Of a DNA stretch of 64,000 bases, positions 17,053 through 25,953 are shown piece by piece. This DNA comes from RPQJ01 sp044226195 (GTDB lineage: Bacteria; Pseudomonadota; Gammaproteobacteria; Steroidobacterales; Steroidobacteraceae): NCBI GenBank assembly GCA_044226195.1, contig JBGAHO010000013.1, forward strand, positions 1 to 64,000, written 5' to 3'. Below the pieces are notes generated by a model. It was not told the origin of the DNA. It worked only from the letters and a program-made list of their open reading frames with translations, and ran no database searches. The position numbers were made by a program, and so were the translations under genes. Numbering within the stretch: position 1 is the stretch's first letter; every line of letters begins with the position of its first letter.

Positions 17053-18423
17053 CTATTTCTTCGGCTGCTTCTCCGGGCGCTTCCAGCCGTCGAGCGTGAC
17101 CTGCTTCGCGCGCTCGAGCGTGAGCTTGCCGTCGGGCGCGTCCTTGGTGATCGTCGAGCCGGCGCCGATGGTCGCGCCCGGGCCGATCTTGATGGGCGCC
17201 ACCAGCATCGAGCCCGAGCCGATGAACGCGCCGTCGCCGATCTCGGTGCGCCACTTGTTCGCGCCGTCGTAGTTGCAGCAGATCGTGCCGGCGCCGACGT
17301 TCACCTTGCGGCCGATGTCGGCGTCACCCACGTAGGCGAGGTGGTTGGCCTTGCTGCCGGGGCCGAGGTGGCTGTTCTTCACCTCGACGAAGTTGCCGAT
17401 GTGCACGCCGGCCTGGAGCGTCGAGGTCGGACGGAACCGCGCGAACGGGCCGATGTTGCACTCGGCGCCGATGATCGCGCTGTCGATCACGCAGTTCGCG
17501 AACACCACGGTGTCGTCGCCGATGGTCGCGTCCTTGATGACGACGTTGGGCCCGATGCGCACGCGATGGCCGAGCTTCACCGTGCCCTCGAGCACGACGT
17601 TGACATCGATGAAGACGTCGCGACCGACTTCGACGGGACCCCGGGCATCGAAGCGCGCGGGATCGGCCAGCGTCACGCCCTGCAGCATCAGAGCGGTGGC
17701 GCGACGACGGCGGTACACGGCCTCGACCTCGGCGAGTTGCACCTTGTCGTTGACGCCGAGCACCTCGTCCTCGCGGTCGGCCAGCACGGCGTTGACCTTG
17801 AGTCCCGCCTTCGCCGCCATCACCACGATGTCGGTGAGGTAGTACTCGCCCTGCGCGTTGTCGTTCCTGAGCTGCCCGAGCCAGTCGCGTAGACGCTGCG
17901 CGGGCACGGCGAGCAGGCCGGTGTTCACTTCGTCGATGGCGCGTTCCTTGGCGTTCGCGTCCTTGTGCTCGACGATGCGCGCGACGTTGCCGGCGCGGTC
18001 ACGGATGATGCGGCCGTAGCCGGTCGGGTCCTGCATCCGCACCGAGAGCACGCCGATCGACGTGTCGCTCGCTGCATCGACCAGGCGACGCAGCGTGGCA
18101 GCCTCCACCATCGGCACGTCGCCGTAGAGGATGAGCGCCAGGTGATCGTCCGGCACTGCCGGCATCGCCTGCATCACGGCGTGACCGGTGCCGAGCTGCT
18201 CGGCCTGCAGCGCCCAGGTGAGGTCGGGGGCATTCAGCGCGTCGCGCACGCGCTCGCCTCCGTGGCCATAGACCACGTGGATGTCCGCCGCCTGCATCTC
18301 GCGAGCGGTGTCGATCACGTGCTGCAGGAGCGGCCGGCCGGCGAGCGGCTGCAGCACCTTCGGCAGGTCGGATTTCATGCGCTTGCCCTGGCCGGCGGCC
18401 AGGATCACGACGGAAATGGGCAT
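17053..18423 (-). CDS. glmU: Bifunctional UDP-GlcNAc pyrophosphorylase / glucosamine-1-phosphate acetyltransferase
   Basis: The 456-aa protein is full length. The N-terminal uridylyltransferase has VVILAAGQGKRMKSDLPKVL and LYGDVPM. The C-terminal left-handed beta-helix of hexapeptide repeats (GPNVVIKDATIGDDTVVFAN, IGAECNIGPFARFRPTSTLQ, IGDGAFIGSGSMLVAPIKIG) performs acetyl transfer. It makes UDP-GlcNAc for peptidoglycan and LPS. It keeps its usual place downstream of the atp operon, although a toxin-antitoxin pair separates it from atpC. The ATG at 18423 matches the family start M-x-I-S-V-V-I-L-A-A-G. Confidence 0.97.
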   Translation of the reverse strand: MPISVVILAAGQGKRMKSDLPKVLQPLAGRPLLQHVIDTAREMQAADIHVVYGHGGERVRDALNAPDLTWALQAEQLGTGHAVMQAMPAVPDDHLALILYGDVPMVEAATLRRLVDAASDTSIGVLSVRMQDPTGYGRIIRDRAGNVARIVEHKDANAKERAIDEVNTGLLAVPAQRLRDWLGQLRNDNAQGEYYLTDIVVMAAKAGLKVNAVLADREDEVLGVNDKVQLAEVEAVYRRRRATALMLQGVTLADPARFDARGPVEVGRDVFIDVNVVLEGTVKLGHRVRIGPNVVIKDATIGDDTVVFANCVIDSAIIGAECNIGPFARFRPTSTLQAGVHIGNFVEVKNSHLGPGSKANHLAYVGDADIGRKVNVGAGTICCNYDGANKWRTEIGDGAFIGSGSMLVAPIKIGPGATIGAGSTITKDAPDGKLTLERAKQVTLDGWKRPEKQPKK

Positions 18424-18497
18424 CGGCGGGTCCTTGGTCTTGCGGGATGCTTCTGTCGAAGTGTCGTGGGCCGTGCGTGCGACGTATGTCGCTGGGT

Positions 18498-18794
18498 TCA
18501 GGCCGCCAATTTGACGCGGATACTGCGGCCCAGTGCGACGGCGGCACGGCTGATCGTGGCCAGGGTCACCGACGGATCGTCGGCGTCGAGCAGGCGATGC
18601 ACCACCGCGCGGCTGGTCTTCATCCGTCGCGCCAGCTCCGCCTGCGAGACATTGCCCTGCTTCATCGCTCGCTCCAGTTCCCAGGCAAGGACACGCTTCA
18701 CCGCCAGCGCCGTGGCGGCCTCCAGCCGGCCGTCCTCCGCCAGGAACTCCTCGAATCGACTGCCAACATGTGGATTGCGTTTCTTGCGAGCCAT
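18498..18794 (-). CDS. HigA-type HTH antitoxin
   Basis: The 98-aa protein has an XRE helix-turn-helix, VSQAELARRMKTSRAVVHRLLD, near residues 49-70, with a C-terminal SRAAVALGRSIRVKLAA. It is encoded directly after a Gp49/HigB-like toxin gene, the reversed toxin-first order typical of higBA. AGGAAG seven bases upstream of the ATG supports the start. It should bind its toxin and repress the operon promoter at the palindrome 19175-19194. Confidence 0.83.
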   Translation of the reverse strand: MARKKRNPHVGSRFEEFLAEDGRLEAATALAVKRVLAWELERAMKQGNVSQAELARRMKTSRAVVHRLLDADDPSVTLATISRAAVALGRSIRVKLAA

Positions 18795-18816
18795 GTAGCA
18801 CTTCCTAGAGCGACCG

Positions 18817-19167
18817 TCATTTGGCAGCATCCTTGAGGCGCGCCAGCCGCCTGCTTGCGGTCGCCAGCTCGTTCGCCGGGGTCTTTCGACTCCGCTTGAT
18901 GAAGCCATGCAAGAGGACGGCTTCATCCCTGGCCACCGTGAACAGTACACGAGCGGTTCGACCCACCAGCTGCACTCTGATCTCCCACAGGTCCGGCTGG
19001 AGCTTGCGCACCAGCGGCATGCCGATCGGCCACCCGAACTGCAGGGCTCGAATGTCGTCGCCGATGCGATGTCGCTCTGCGGCCGGCAGTCCCCGCAGCC
19101 AGTCGCGCACCGGCTCGACGCCTGCCTCCGTGCGGAAGAATCGGCACTTCAGCCTCGGCTGCTCCAT
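18817..19167 (-). CDS. HigB/Gp49-like toxin (RelE superfamily)
   Basis: The 116-aa protein has the phage-derived Gp49-like/HigB pattern: FFRTEAGVEPVRDWLRGLP, RHRIGDDIRALQFGWPIGMP, LWEIRVQLVGRTARVLFTV and a C-terminal LLHGFIKRSRKTPANELATA. This is the RelE-fold ribosome-dependent mRNA endonuclease family. The upstream promoter leaves a leader of only about 8 nt before the ATG, with GGGG as the only ribosome-binding-like sequence. The antitoxin gene follows after 22 bp. The pair sits between atpC and glmU, an uncommon place for an accessory module. Confidence 0.85.
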   Translation of the reverse strand: MEQPRLKCRFFRTEAGVEPVRDWLRGLPAAERHRIGDDIRALQFGWPIGMPLVRKLQPDLWEIRVQLVGRTARVLFTVARDEAVLLHGFIKRSRKTPANELATASRRLARLKDAAK

Positions 19168-19174
19168 CCCCGGA

Positions 19175-19210
19175 CCGTATCAAAATAGATACGGCGCCTG
19201 CCGATGTCAA
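19175..19210 (-). promoter_or_regulatory. higBA promoter with operator centred on the -10 box
   Basis: On the minus strand TTGACA (19210-19205) and TATTTT (19187-19182) are separated by exactly 17 bases. The -10 box is the loop of a perfect 7-bp inverted repeat, CCGTATC-TATTTT-GATACGG (19175-19194). Binding there would block RNA polymerase directly, as in other autoregulated toxin-antitoxin operons. Confidence 0.7.
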
Positions 19211-19221
19211 ATCTGGCGAAT

Positions 19222-19264
19222 CGAAACGGAAAAAGCCCTCTCCCGCTCGCGCGGAAGAGGGCTT
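19222..19264 (-). terminator. Intrinsic terminator of the atp operon
   Basis: Just after the atpC stop, AAGCCCTCT pairs with AGAGGGCTT (arms 19233-19241 and 19256-19264) and is followed on the minus strand by TTTTTCCGTT. It separates the ATP synthase transcript from the higBA promoter. Confidence 0.8.
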
Positions 19265-19281
19265 CAGGGGGTTGGCGCGGC

Positions 19282-19704
19282 TCAGCTGCGGATCTTGCGC
19301 AGCTTCTGGATCGCCGCCAGCTGGGCGGTGAGGGACGACAGCTCGGCTTCGACGCTGGCGATGTCCTGCTTCTCGCTGCGGGCGCGCAGGGCTTCTTCGG
19401 CCACGCGCTTCGCTTCGAGCACCTTCGCCTCGTCGAGGTCCGCGGCACGAATGGCGGTATCGGAGAGCACGTTGATGTGGTCGGGCTGCACTTCGAGGAA
19501 GCCGCCCTGCACGAACACCATCTCCTCTTCGGCCTTGCCGGGCACCTTGATGCGCACCGTGCCGGCCTTGATCTGGGTGATCAGGGGGGCGTGGCGCGGA
19601 TAGATGCCGAGCTCGCCCATGATGCCGGGCAGCACCACGAACTCGGCTTCACCCGAGTAGATGCTCTTCTCGGCACTCACGACGTCGATGTGCATGGTGG
19701 CCAT
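19282..19704 (-). CDS. atpC: ATP synthase F1 subunit epsilon
   Basis: The 140-aa protein has the N-terminal beta-sandwich (MHIDVVSAEKSIYSGEAEFVV, LPGIMGELGIYPRHAPLI, GFLEVQPDHINVLSDTA) and the C-terminal two-helix region with DLDEAKVLEAKRVAEEAL. It couples the gamma subunit to the c-ring and can inhibit ATP hydrolysis. It is the last gene of the operon, nine bases after atpD, and is followed by a terminator. Confidence 0.95.
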   Translation of the reverse strand: MATMHIDVVSAEKSIYSGEAEFVVLPGIMGELGIYPRHAPLITQIKAGTVRIKVPGKAEEEMVFVQGGFLEVQPDHINVLSDTAIRAADLDEAKVLEAKRVAEEALRARSEKQDIASVEAELSSLTAQLAAIQKLRKIRS

Positions 19705-19713
19705 GGCGGTTCC

Positions 19714-21141
19714 TTACTGGAGCGTCTTCGCCTTCTCGACGGCTTCCTCGATCGCACCGATCATGTAGAACGCCTGCTCCGGCAGGTGGTCGTACTCGCC
19801 GTTCACGATCGCCTTGAAGCCGCGGATCGTATCCTTCAGCTGCACGTACTTGCCCGGGCTGCCGGTGAACACTTCGGCCACGTGGAACGGCTGCGACAGG
19901 AAGCGCTGGATCTTGCGGGCGCGGGACACGGCCAGCTTGTCCTCGGGCGACAGCTCGTCCATGCCGAGGATCGCGATGATGTCGCGCAGTTCCTTGTAGC
20001 GCTGCAGCACGGCCTGCACCGCGCGGGTCGTCTCGTAGTGCTCTTCGCCGATGACGTTCGGGTCGACCTGGCGCGACGTCGAGTCGAGCGGGTCCACGGC
20101 CGGGTAGATGCCGAGCGCCGCGATGTCGCGCGAGAGCACGACGGTCGCGTCGAGGTGGCCGAACGTGGTGGCCGGCGACGGGTCGGTGAGGTCGTCCGCG
20201 GGGACGTACACGGCCTGGATCGAGGTGATCGAGCCGACCTTGGTCGAGGTGATGCGCTCCTGCAGCTTGCCCATTTCCTCGGCGAGCGTCGGCTGGTAAC
20301 CCACCGCCGACGGCATGCGGCCGAGCAGCGCGGACACTTCGGTGCCGGCGAGCGTGAAGCGGTAGATGTTGTCGACGAAGAACAGGATGTCGCGGCCTTC
20401 GTCGCGGAAGCGCTCGGCCATGGTGAGGCCGGTGAGCGCCACGCGCAGGCGGTTGCCCGGCGGCTCGTTCATCTGGCCGAACACCATCGCCACCTTCGAC
20501 TGGCTCAGGTCTTCCTGCACGATGACCTTGGCGTCCGACATCTCGTGGTAGAAGTCGTTGCCTTCGCGGGTGCGCTCGCCGACGCCGGCGAACACGGAGA
20601 GGCCCGAGTGCTCCTTCGCGATGTTGTTGATCAGCTCGAGCATGTTCACGGTCTTGCCCACGCCGGCGCCGCCGAACAGGCCGATCTTGCCGCCCTTCGC
20701 GAACGGGCAGATCAGGTCGATGACCTTGATGCCGGTCTCGAGCAGCTCGACCGACGGCGAAAGCTCGTCGAACTTCGGCGCCGGCTGGTGGATGCCGCGG
20801 CGCTCCTCGGCCTGGATCGGGCCGCGCTCGTCGATCGGGCGGCCGAGCACGTCCATCACGCGGCCGAGCACGCCCGGGCCGACCGGCACCGAGATGGCGG
20901 CGCCCGTGTTGCGCACCTTCATGCCGCGCTGCAGGCCGTCCGACGAACCGAGCGCGATCGTGCGCACGATGCCGTCGCCGAGCTGCTGCTCGACTTCGAA
21001 CGTCAGTCCCTTCTCGACCAGCGGGTTGCCGCTGTCCTCGAGAACGAGCGCGTCATAGACCTTGGGCATCGCGTCGCGCGGAAACTCGATGTCGATGACC
21101 GCGCCGATGGTCTGGACGATGGTGCCGGGAGCTTGTGACAT
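19714..21141 (-). CDS. atpD: ATP synthase F1 subunit beta
   Basis: This is the 475-aa catalytic subunit. Walker A is GLFGGAGVGKTVNMLELI, with GERTREGNDFYHEM, the Walker B region ILFFVDNIYRFTLAGTEVSA and the DELSPEDKL (DELSEED-type) loop. The start MSQAPGTIVQTIGAVIDIEF matches the family. The frame stays open far upstream through atpG, but the ATG at 21141 is clearly the true start. It is in normal operon order between atpG and atpC. Confidence 0.97.
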   Translation of the reverse strand: MSQAPGTIVQTIGAVIDIEFPRDAMPKVYDALVLEDSGNPLVEKGLTFEVEQQLGDGIVRTIALGSSDGLQRGMKVRNTGAAISVPVGPGVLGRVMDVLGRPIDERGPIQAEERRGIHQPAPKFDELSPSVELLETGIKVIDLICPFAKGGKIGLFGGAGVGKTVNMLELINNIAKEHSGLSVFAGVGERTREGNDFYHEMSDAKVIVQEDLSQSKVAMVFGQMNEPPGNRLRVALTGLTMAERFRDEGRDILFFVDNIYRFTLAGTEVSALLGRMPSAVGYQPTLAEEMGKLQERITSTKVGSITSIQAVYVPADDLTDPSPATTFGHLDATVVLSRDIAALGIYPAVDPLDSTSRQVDPNVIGEEHYETTRAVQAVLQRYKELRDIIAILGMDELSPEDKLAVSRARKIQRFLSQPFHVAEVFTGSPGKYVQLKDTIRGFKAIVNGEYDHLPEQAFYMIGAIEEAVEKAKTLQ

Positions 21142-21206
21142 GATCGTGTGCCTTCGTTGAATCTGTTGCTGTCGTCGCTGAATCTGGATTCGTGCCGGGC
21201 GCCGTG

Positions 21207-22100
21207 CTACACGGCCGCCGCGCCGCCGACGATCTCGGAAAGTTCCTTGGTGATCGCCGCCTGGCGGCTCTTGTTGTAGACGAGCTGCAGCTCGTCGATG
21301 ATGTTGCGCGCGTTGTCGGACGCGGCCTTCATCGCCACCATGCGGGCCGACTGTTCGGAGGCGATGTTGTCTGCCGCCGCCTGGTAGACCACGGTCTCGA
21401 GGTAGCGCACCAGCAGCTGGTCGAGCACCGACTTCGGGTCCGGCTCGTACAGGTAGTCCCAGTTGCCTTCGCCGACCGTCGTGTCCTTCATCACTTCGCC
21501 GCTCGGGAGCGTCCACTCCTGCGGGATCGGGATGATGGTCGAGTTCAGCGGCTCCTGCTTCATCGTGTTGATGAAGCGGGTCGAGAACACGTGCACCTCG
21601 TCGATCTTCCCCTCGAGGTAGGCGTCGATGAGCATCTTGACCGGGCCGATCAGGCGCTCGAGCGACGGGTGGTCGCCGTAGTTCGTGACCTGCGAGGCGA
21701 TCTTGCCGCCCATGCGGTTCACGAAGCCGACGCCCTTGTTGCCGATCGCGCAGTACTCGACCTCGACGCCCTTCGCCGTCCATTCCTTGTGCTGGTTCAG
21801 CACCAGCCGCAGGACGTTGGTGTTGAGGCCGCCGCAGAGGCCCTTGTCCGTCGTGATGACGACGGCGCCCACGCGCTTCACGTCCGCGCGGCGGGTGAGC
21901 AGCGGGTGCTTGTACTCCGCGTTCGCGCGCGCCGCGTGCATCGTGATGTTGAGGATGCGCTGCGCGTACGGGCGGCCCGAACGCATGCGCTCCTGCGCCT
22001 TCTTCATCTTCGAGGCAGCGACCATTTCCATCGCCTTGGTGATCTTGCGCGTGTTCTGCACGCTCTTGATCTTGAGGCGGATTTCCTTGGTTCCGGCCAT
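21207..22100 (-). CDS. atpG: ATP synthase F1 subunit gamma
   Basis: The 297-aa rotor shaft has N-terminal MAGTKEIRLKIKSVQNTRKI, TDKGLCGGLNTNVLR in the middle and the C-terminal signature ARMVAMKAASDNARNIIDEL-QLVYNKSRQAAITKELSEIV. Its length is typical of gammaproteobacterial gamma subunits. Normal operon position. Confidence 0.96.
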   Translation of the reverse strand: MAGTKEIRLKIKSVQNTRKITKAMEMVAASKMKKAQERMRSGRPYAQRILNITMHAARANAEYKHPLLTRRADVKRVGAVVITTDKGLCGGLNTNVLRLVLNQHKEWTAKGVEVEYCAIGNKGVGFVNRMGGKIASQVTNYGDHPSLERLIGPVKMLIDAYLEGKIDEVHVFSTRFINTMKQEPLNSTIIPIPQEWTLPSGEVMKDTTVGEGNWDYLYEPDPKSVLDQLLVRYLETVVYQAAADNIASEQSARMVAMKAASDNARNIIDELQLVYNKSRQAAITKELSEIVGGAAAV

Positions 22101-22130
22101 GTTCGGTTCCTGTGCGGCGGACGAACGGGG

Positions 22131-23672
22131 TTAGTAGGCGCCGTTCTTCTTGAAGTCCTCGATCGCGGCGGCGAGAGCCTTCTCGTCGTCGGCGTTGAGG
22201 TCCTTCGTGGTCTCGATGCGGTCGAACAGGTCCTTGAACTTGCTCTTCACGTGGGCGCGCAGCGCCGACTCGAACGCGAGCGCGCGCTTCACTTCCACGT
22301 CGTCGAAGTAGCCCTTGTTCACGCCGAACAGCGTGATTGCCTGCTCGGCGACCGACAGCGGCGAGTACTGCGGCTGCTTCATCAGCTCGGTGACGAGCTT
22401 GCCGCGCTCGAGCTGCCTGCGGGTGGCGTCGTCGAGGTCCGAGGCGAACTGCGCGAAGGCCGCGAGTTCGCGGTACTGCGCGAGCGCGAGACGGACGCCG
22501 CCACCGAGCTTCTTGATGACCTTCGTCTGCGCCGCACCACCCACGCGCGACACGGAGATACCCGCGTTGATGGCGGGACGGATGCCGGCGTTGAAGAGGT
22601 CGGTCTCGAGGAAGATCTGGCCGTCGGTGATCGAGATCACGTTGGTCGGCACGAACGCGGACACGTCGCCCGCCTGCGTCTCGATGATCGGCAGCGCGGT
22701 CAGCGAGCCGGTCTTGCCCTTCACGGCGCCCTTGGTGAACTTCTCGACGTACTCCTCGTTGACGCGCGCCGCACGCTCGAGCAGGCGGCTGTGGAGGTAG
22801 AACACGTCGCCCGGATACGCCTCGCGGCCCGGCGGGCGGCGGAGCAGCAGCGAGACCTGGCGGTACGCCCACGCCTGCTTGGTGAGGTCGTCATAGATGA
22901 TGAGCGCGTCCTGGCCGCGATCGCGGAAGTACTCGCCCATGGTGCAGCCCGAGTACGGCGCGATGTACTGCATCGCGGCGGATTCGGAGGCCGAGGCGGC
23001 GACGACGATGGTGTAGGCCATCGCGCCCGTTTCCTCGAGCTTGCGGACCACGTTCGCGATCGTGGAGGCCTTCTGGCCGATCGCGACGTAGATGCAGATG
23101 AGGTCCTTGCCCTTCTGGTTGATGATCGTGTCGACGGCCACGGCGGTCTTGCCGGTCTGGCGGTCGCCGATGATCAGTTCGCGCTGGCCGCGGCCGACCG
23201 GCACCATCGCGTCGATCGACTTGAGGCCGGTCTGCACCGGCTGGCTGACCGACTTGCGGGCGATCACGCCCGGCGCCACCTTCTCGATGACGTCGAATTC
23301 CTTCGCCTCGACCGGGCCCTTGCCGTCGATCGGCTGGCCGAGCGAGTTGACCACGCGGCCGATCAGCGCCGGGCCGACGGGAACTTCGAGGATGCGGCCG
23401 GTGCACTTGACCGTGTCGCCTTCGGTGATGTGCTCGTATTCGCCGAGGATCACCGCGCCGACCGAGTCACGCTCGAGGTTGAGCGCCAGGCCGTAGGTGT
23501 TGTTCGGGAACTCGAGCATTTCGCCCTGCATCACGTCCTGCAGGCCGTGGACGCGGACGATGCCGTCCGTCACCGTCACCACGGTGCCGACGCTGCGCGC
23601 CTCGGTCGCCGCCGTGAAGTTCTGGATGCGAGCCTTGATCAGTTCGCTGATCTCTGAAGCCTTGATGGACAT
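22131..23672 (-). CDS. atpA: ATP synthase F1 subunit alpha
   Basis: This 513-aa non-catalytic nucleotide-binding subunit has Walker A GDRQTGKTAVAVDTI, the DALIIYDDLTKQAWAYRQVS region, and the signature PAINAGISVSRVGGAAQTKV. Start and length match the family (MSIKASEISELIKARI). It lies between atpH and atpG in the normal order. Confidence 0.97.
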   Translation of the reverse strand: MSIKASEISELIKARIQNFTAATEARSVGTVVTVTDGIVRVHGLQDVMQGEMLEFPNNTYGLALNLERDSVGAVILGEYEHITEGDTVKCTGRILEVPVGPALIGRVVNSLGQPIDGKGPVEAKEFDVIEKVAPGVIARKSVSQPVQTGLKSIDAMVPVGRGQRELIIGDRQTGKTAVAVDTIINQKGKDLICIYVAIGQKASTIANVVRKLEETGAMAYTIVVAASASESAAMQYIAPYSGCTMGEYFRDRGQDALIIYDDLTKQAWAYRQVSLLLRRPPGREAYPGDVFYLHSRLLERAARVNEEYVEKFTKGAVKGKTGSLTALPIIETQAGDVSAFVPTNVISITDGQIFLETDLFNAGIRPAINAGISVSRVGGAAQTKVIKKLGGGVRLALAQYRELAAFAQFASDLDDATRRQLERGKLVTELMKQPQYSPLSVAEQAITLFGVNKGYFDDVEVKRALAFESALRAHVKSKFKDLFDRIETTKDLNADDEKALAAAIEDFKKNGAY

Positions 23673-23724
23673 GTAGGCAATCCTCTGCAGGCCTGGGCCT
23701 CGTTGGCCGGCCGTTGGTGCTGTG

Positions 23725-24261
23725 TCAGCCAGTCAATTCCGTGCCGAGCTTGGCGAGCTTGCCGGCGAGCGACCCGTCGATGAGCATGTCGCCCGAGCGC
23801 ACGACCGCGCCGCCGACCAGCGAAGGGTCGACAGTGCAATGCAACCGCACGTCGCGGCGCAGTCGTGTGCGCAGCGCGCCGGCGAGGCGCTGCTGCTGGG
23901 CGTCGCTCAACGAGACCGCCGAGACGATCTCGACGTCGGCGACGTTCTGGTCCTCGGCCTTGAGCTCCTCGAAGCGCGTGGCGATCTCCGGCAGGTAGCC
24001 GAGGCGATCGTTCTCCACCAGCAGGTCGAGCAGGGCGCGGCCGTGCGTGTCGATCCGCTCGCCGCAGACGCCGGCGATCAGCTCGAGCAGCTGCCGCTCG
24101 CTGATGCCGGGGCTGGCGGCGAGCTTGGCGTACTCCTCGCTCGCGACCACGCCGCGGGCCGTCTGCAACCAGGCGGACCACTGCTCCAGCGCGCCCTTGT
24201 CGCGCGCGAAGGCGAAGGCCGCCTTGGCGTACGGACGGGCTACCGTGGCTCTCTCGGCCAT
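23725..24261 (-). CDS. atpH: ATP synthase F1 subunit delta
   Basis: The 178-aa stator subunit connects F1 to the b-subunits. The N-terminal ATVARPYAKAAFAFARDKGA and the C-terminal VDPSLVGGAVVRSGDMLIDGSLAGKLAKL are characteristic. The length is normal and the gene keeps the standard position between atpF and atpA. Confidence 0.95.
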   Translation of the reverse strand: MAERATVARPYAKAAFAFARDKGALEQWSAWLQTARGVVASEEYAKLAASPGISERQLLELIAGVCGERIDTHGRALLDLLVENDRLGYLPEIATRFEELKAEDQNVADVEIVSAVSLSDAQQQRLAGALRTRLRRDVRLHCTVDPSLVGGAVVRSGDMLIDGSLAGKLAKLGTELTG

Positions 24262-24291
24262 GCTGTCACTCCTCTCGGGCTGCCGCGGCCA

Positions 24292-24777
24292 TCAGGCCTT
24301 GGCGCCCTCGATTTCGCGGGCGAGCTGCTCGATCAGGTCGGCGTGCGCCTTCGGGTCGATCTCGCGCTGCAGGAGCTTCGAGGCACCGGCCACCGCCAGC
24401 GTCGCGACGTCCTTGCGGAGCGCGTCGCGGGCCCGGGCCTGCTCGAGGTTGATCTCCTGCTTGGCGTCGCCGACCAGCCGCTGGCCTTCCGCAATCGCGG
24501 TGCTGCGCGCCTCGTCGACGATCTCGCCCGAGCGCTTGTTCGCCTGGTCGATGATCTTCAGGGCCTTGTCACGGGCCTCGCTGACGATCGACTGGGCCTG
24601 GCCATGGGCGCTCGACAACTCGTTCTGTCCGCGCTCGGCGGCAGCGAGGCCTTCGGCGATCTTCTTCTGCCGGTCCTCGACCGCCTTCATGAGGGGCGGC
24701 CAGATGAACTTCCAGGAGAACCAGATCAGGATCCCGAAGACCAGCATCTGCCCGAGCAGCGTCGCATTGATATCCAT
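24292..24777 (-). CDS. atpF: ATP synthase Fo subunit b
   Basis: The 161-aa protein begins MDINATLLGQMLVFGILIWF: one N-terminal membrane helix, followed by WPPLMKAVEDRQKKIAEGL and a long charged helix that forms the peripheral stalk. There is a single b-type gene, so a homodimer is expected. Standard position between atpE and atpH. Confidence 0.96.
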   Translation of the reverse strand: MDINATLLGQMLVFGILIWFSWKFIWPPLMKAVEDRQKKIAEGLAAAERGQNELSSAHGQAQSIVSEARDKALKIIDQANKRSGEIVDEARSTAIAEGQRLVGDAKQEINLEQARARDALRKDVATLAVAGASKLLQREIDPKAHADLIEQLAREIEGAKA

Positions 24778-24803
24778 GGCGACGACCTCGCGTCAGGTGC
24801 GGG

Positions 24804-25076
24804 TTAACCGAGCTTCGAGAGCAGCGGGTTGGCGAAGGCGAAGAACATCGCGAGCGCCACGCCGATCAGGAACGCCGCGTCGATCAGGCCCGCGAGCAGG
24901 AACATGCGGCCCTGCAGCGTGGGGATCAGCTCCGGCTGGCGGGCGGCCGACTCGAGGAACTTCGAGCCCATGATGCCGATGCCGATGCAGGCGCCGATGG
25001 CGCCGAGGCCGATGATCAGGCCGAGCGCGATCGCGGTGTAGCCCTGGACCTGGGCGATGAGGGCGAGGTTTTCCAT
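24804..25076 (-). CDS. atpE: ATP synthase Fo subunit c
   Basis: The 90-aa proteolipid hairpin has a glycine-rich first helix (ALGLIIGLGAIGACIGIGIMG), a polar loop (ESAARQPE) and a second helix with the ion-binding Asp in GRMFLLAGLIDAAFLIGVAL. The residues around the carboxylate do not show the Q/ES-T pattern of sodium-binding rings, so proton coupling is likely. Confidence 0.96.
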   Translation of the reverse strand: MENLALIAQVQGYTAIALGLIIGLGAIGACIGIGIMGSKFLESAARQPELIPTLQGRMFLLAGLIDAAFLIGVALAMFFAFANPLLSKLG

Positions 25077-25121
25077 CTGTCTACTCCTGAGCGGAAGTGC
25101 GGTTGCGTAAACGGAAACGGG

Positions 25122-25949
25122 TCAGTGGTGCTCGGTCGCCATCGCGCTGTACACGACGGTGAGCACCATGAAGATGAAGGCTTGCAGCACGATGATGAGG
25201 ATGTGGAAGATCGCCCAGCCGGCGCCCATCAGGAGCTGGCCGAGGAAGCCCACCGTGCTGCCCACGGTCAGGTGGAAGAAGCCCGCGCCCAGCAGGGCGA
25301 TGAGCATGAACACGAGTTCGCCGGCGTACATGTTGCCGAACAGTCGCATGGCCAGCGACACCGGCTTCGACAGCAGCTCGACGAGGTTCAAGAGGAAGTT
25401 CGGGATCCACAGCACCGGGTTGCTGCCGAACGGCGCGCAGAAGAGCTCGTGCACGTAGCCGCCCACGCCCTTCGCCTTGAGGCTGTAGTAGAGCACCACC
25501 ACCAGCACCGTCAGCGACATCGCGAAGGTGGTGTTGGCGTCGGCGGTCGGCACGACGCGCCAGTAATGGATGCCGAAGAGGCCCGCGATCTTGCCCGGCA
25601 GGTCGAGCGGCAGCAGGTCCATCGCGTTCATCATGAACACCCACACGAAGATCGTGAGGGCGAGCGGCGCGAGGAAGCTGCGGTCGAGGTGGAAGACTTC
25701 CTTGACGGTGGTGTCGATGAACTCGACGACGATCTCGACGAACGCCTGCCACTTGCCCGGCACGCCGGCGGTGGCCTTGCGCGACGCCGACCAGAACAGG
25801 CCGAGCGTCAGCAGGCCGAGCGCGATCGACATGAACAGCGTGTCGACGTGGAAGGACCAGAAGCCCTCGCCGACCGTGTAGTGGGTCAGGTGGTGGGTGA
25901 TGTACTCGGTGCTGTTGGCGGGGCCTGCGGCGTGTTCTGCAGCGGACAT
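25122..25949 (-). CDS. atpB: ATP synthase Fo subunit a
   Basis: The 275-aa membrane protein has the essential Arg in VSLAMRLFGNMYAGELVFML and the conserved C-terminal HILIIVLQAFIFMVLTVVYS. The ATG at 25949 is chosen; a GTG four codons upstream (25961) overlaps the atpI stop region and has no ribosome-binding site of its own. The gene starts four bases after the atpI stop, so translation is probably coupled. Confidence 0.94.
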   Translation of the reverse strand: MSAAEHAAGPANSTEYITHHLTHYTVGEGFWSFHVDTLFMSIALGLLTLGLFWSASRKATAGVPGKWQAFVEIVVEFIDTTVKEVFHLDRSFLAPLALTIFVWVFMMNAMDLLPLDLPGKIAGLFGIHYWRVVPTADANTTFAMSLTVLVVVLYYSLKAKGVGGYVHELFCAPFGSNPVLWIPNFLLNLVELLSKPVSLAMRLFGNMYAGELVFMLIALLGAGFFHLTVGSTVGFLGQLLMGAGWAIFHILIIVLQAFIFMVLTVVYSAMATEHH

Positions 25950-25953
25950 GTCT

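Noticed and set aside
19714..22872. Single minus-strand frame of about 1050 codons through atpD, atpG and part of atpA, as if a giant protein
   Set aside because: Only the last 475 codons match a family (AtpD). The upstream part is the out-of-frame reading of atpG and atpA.
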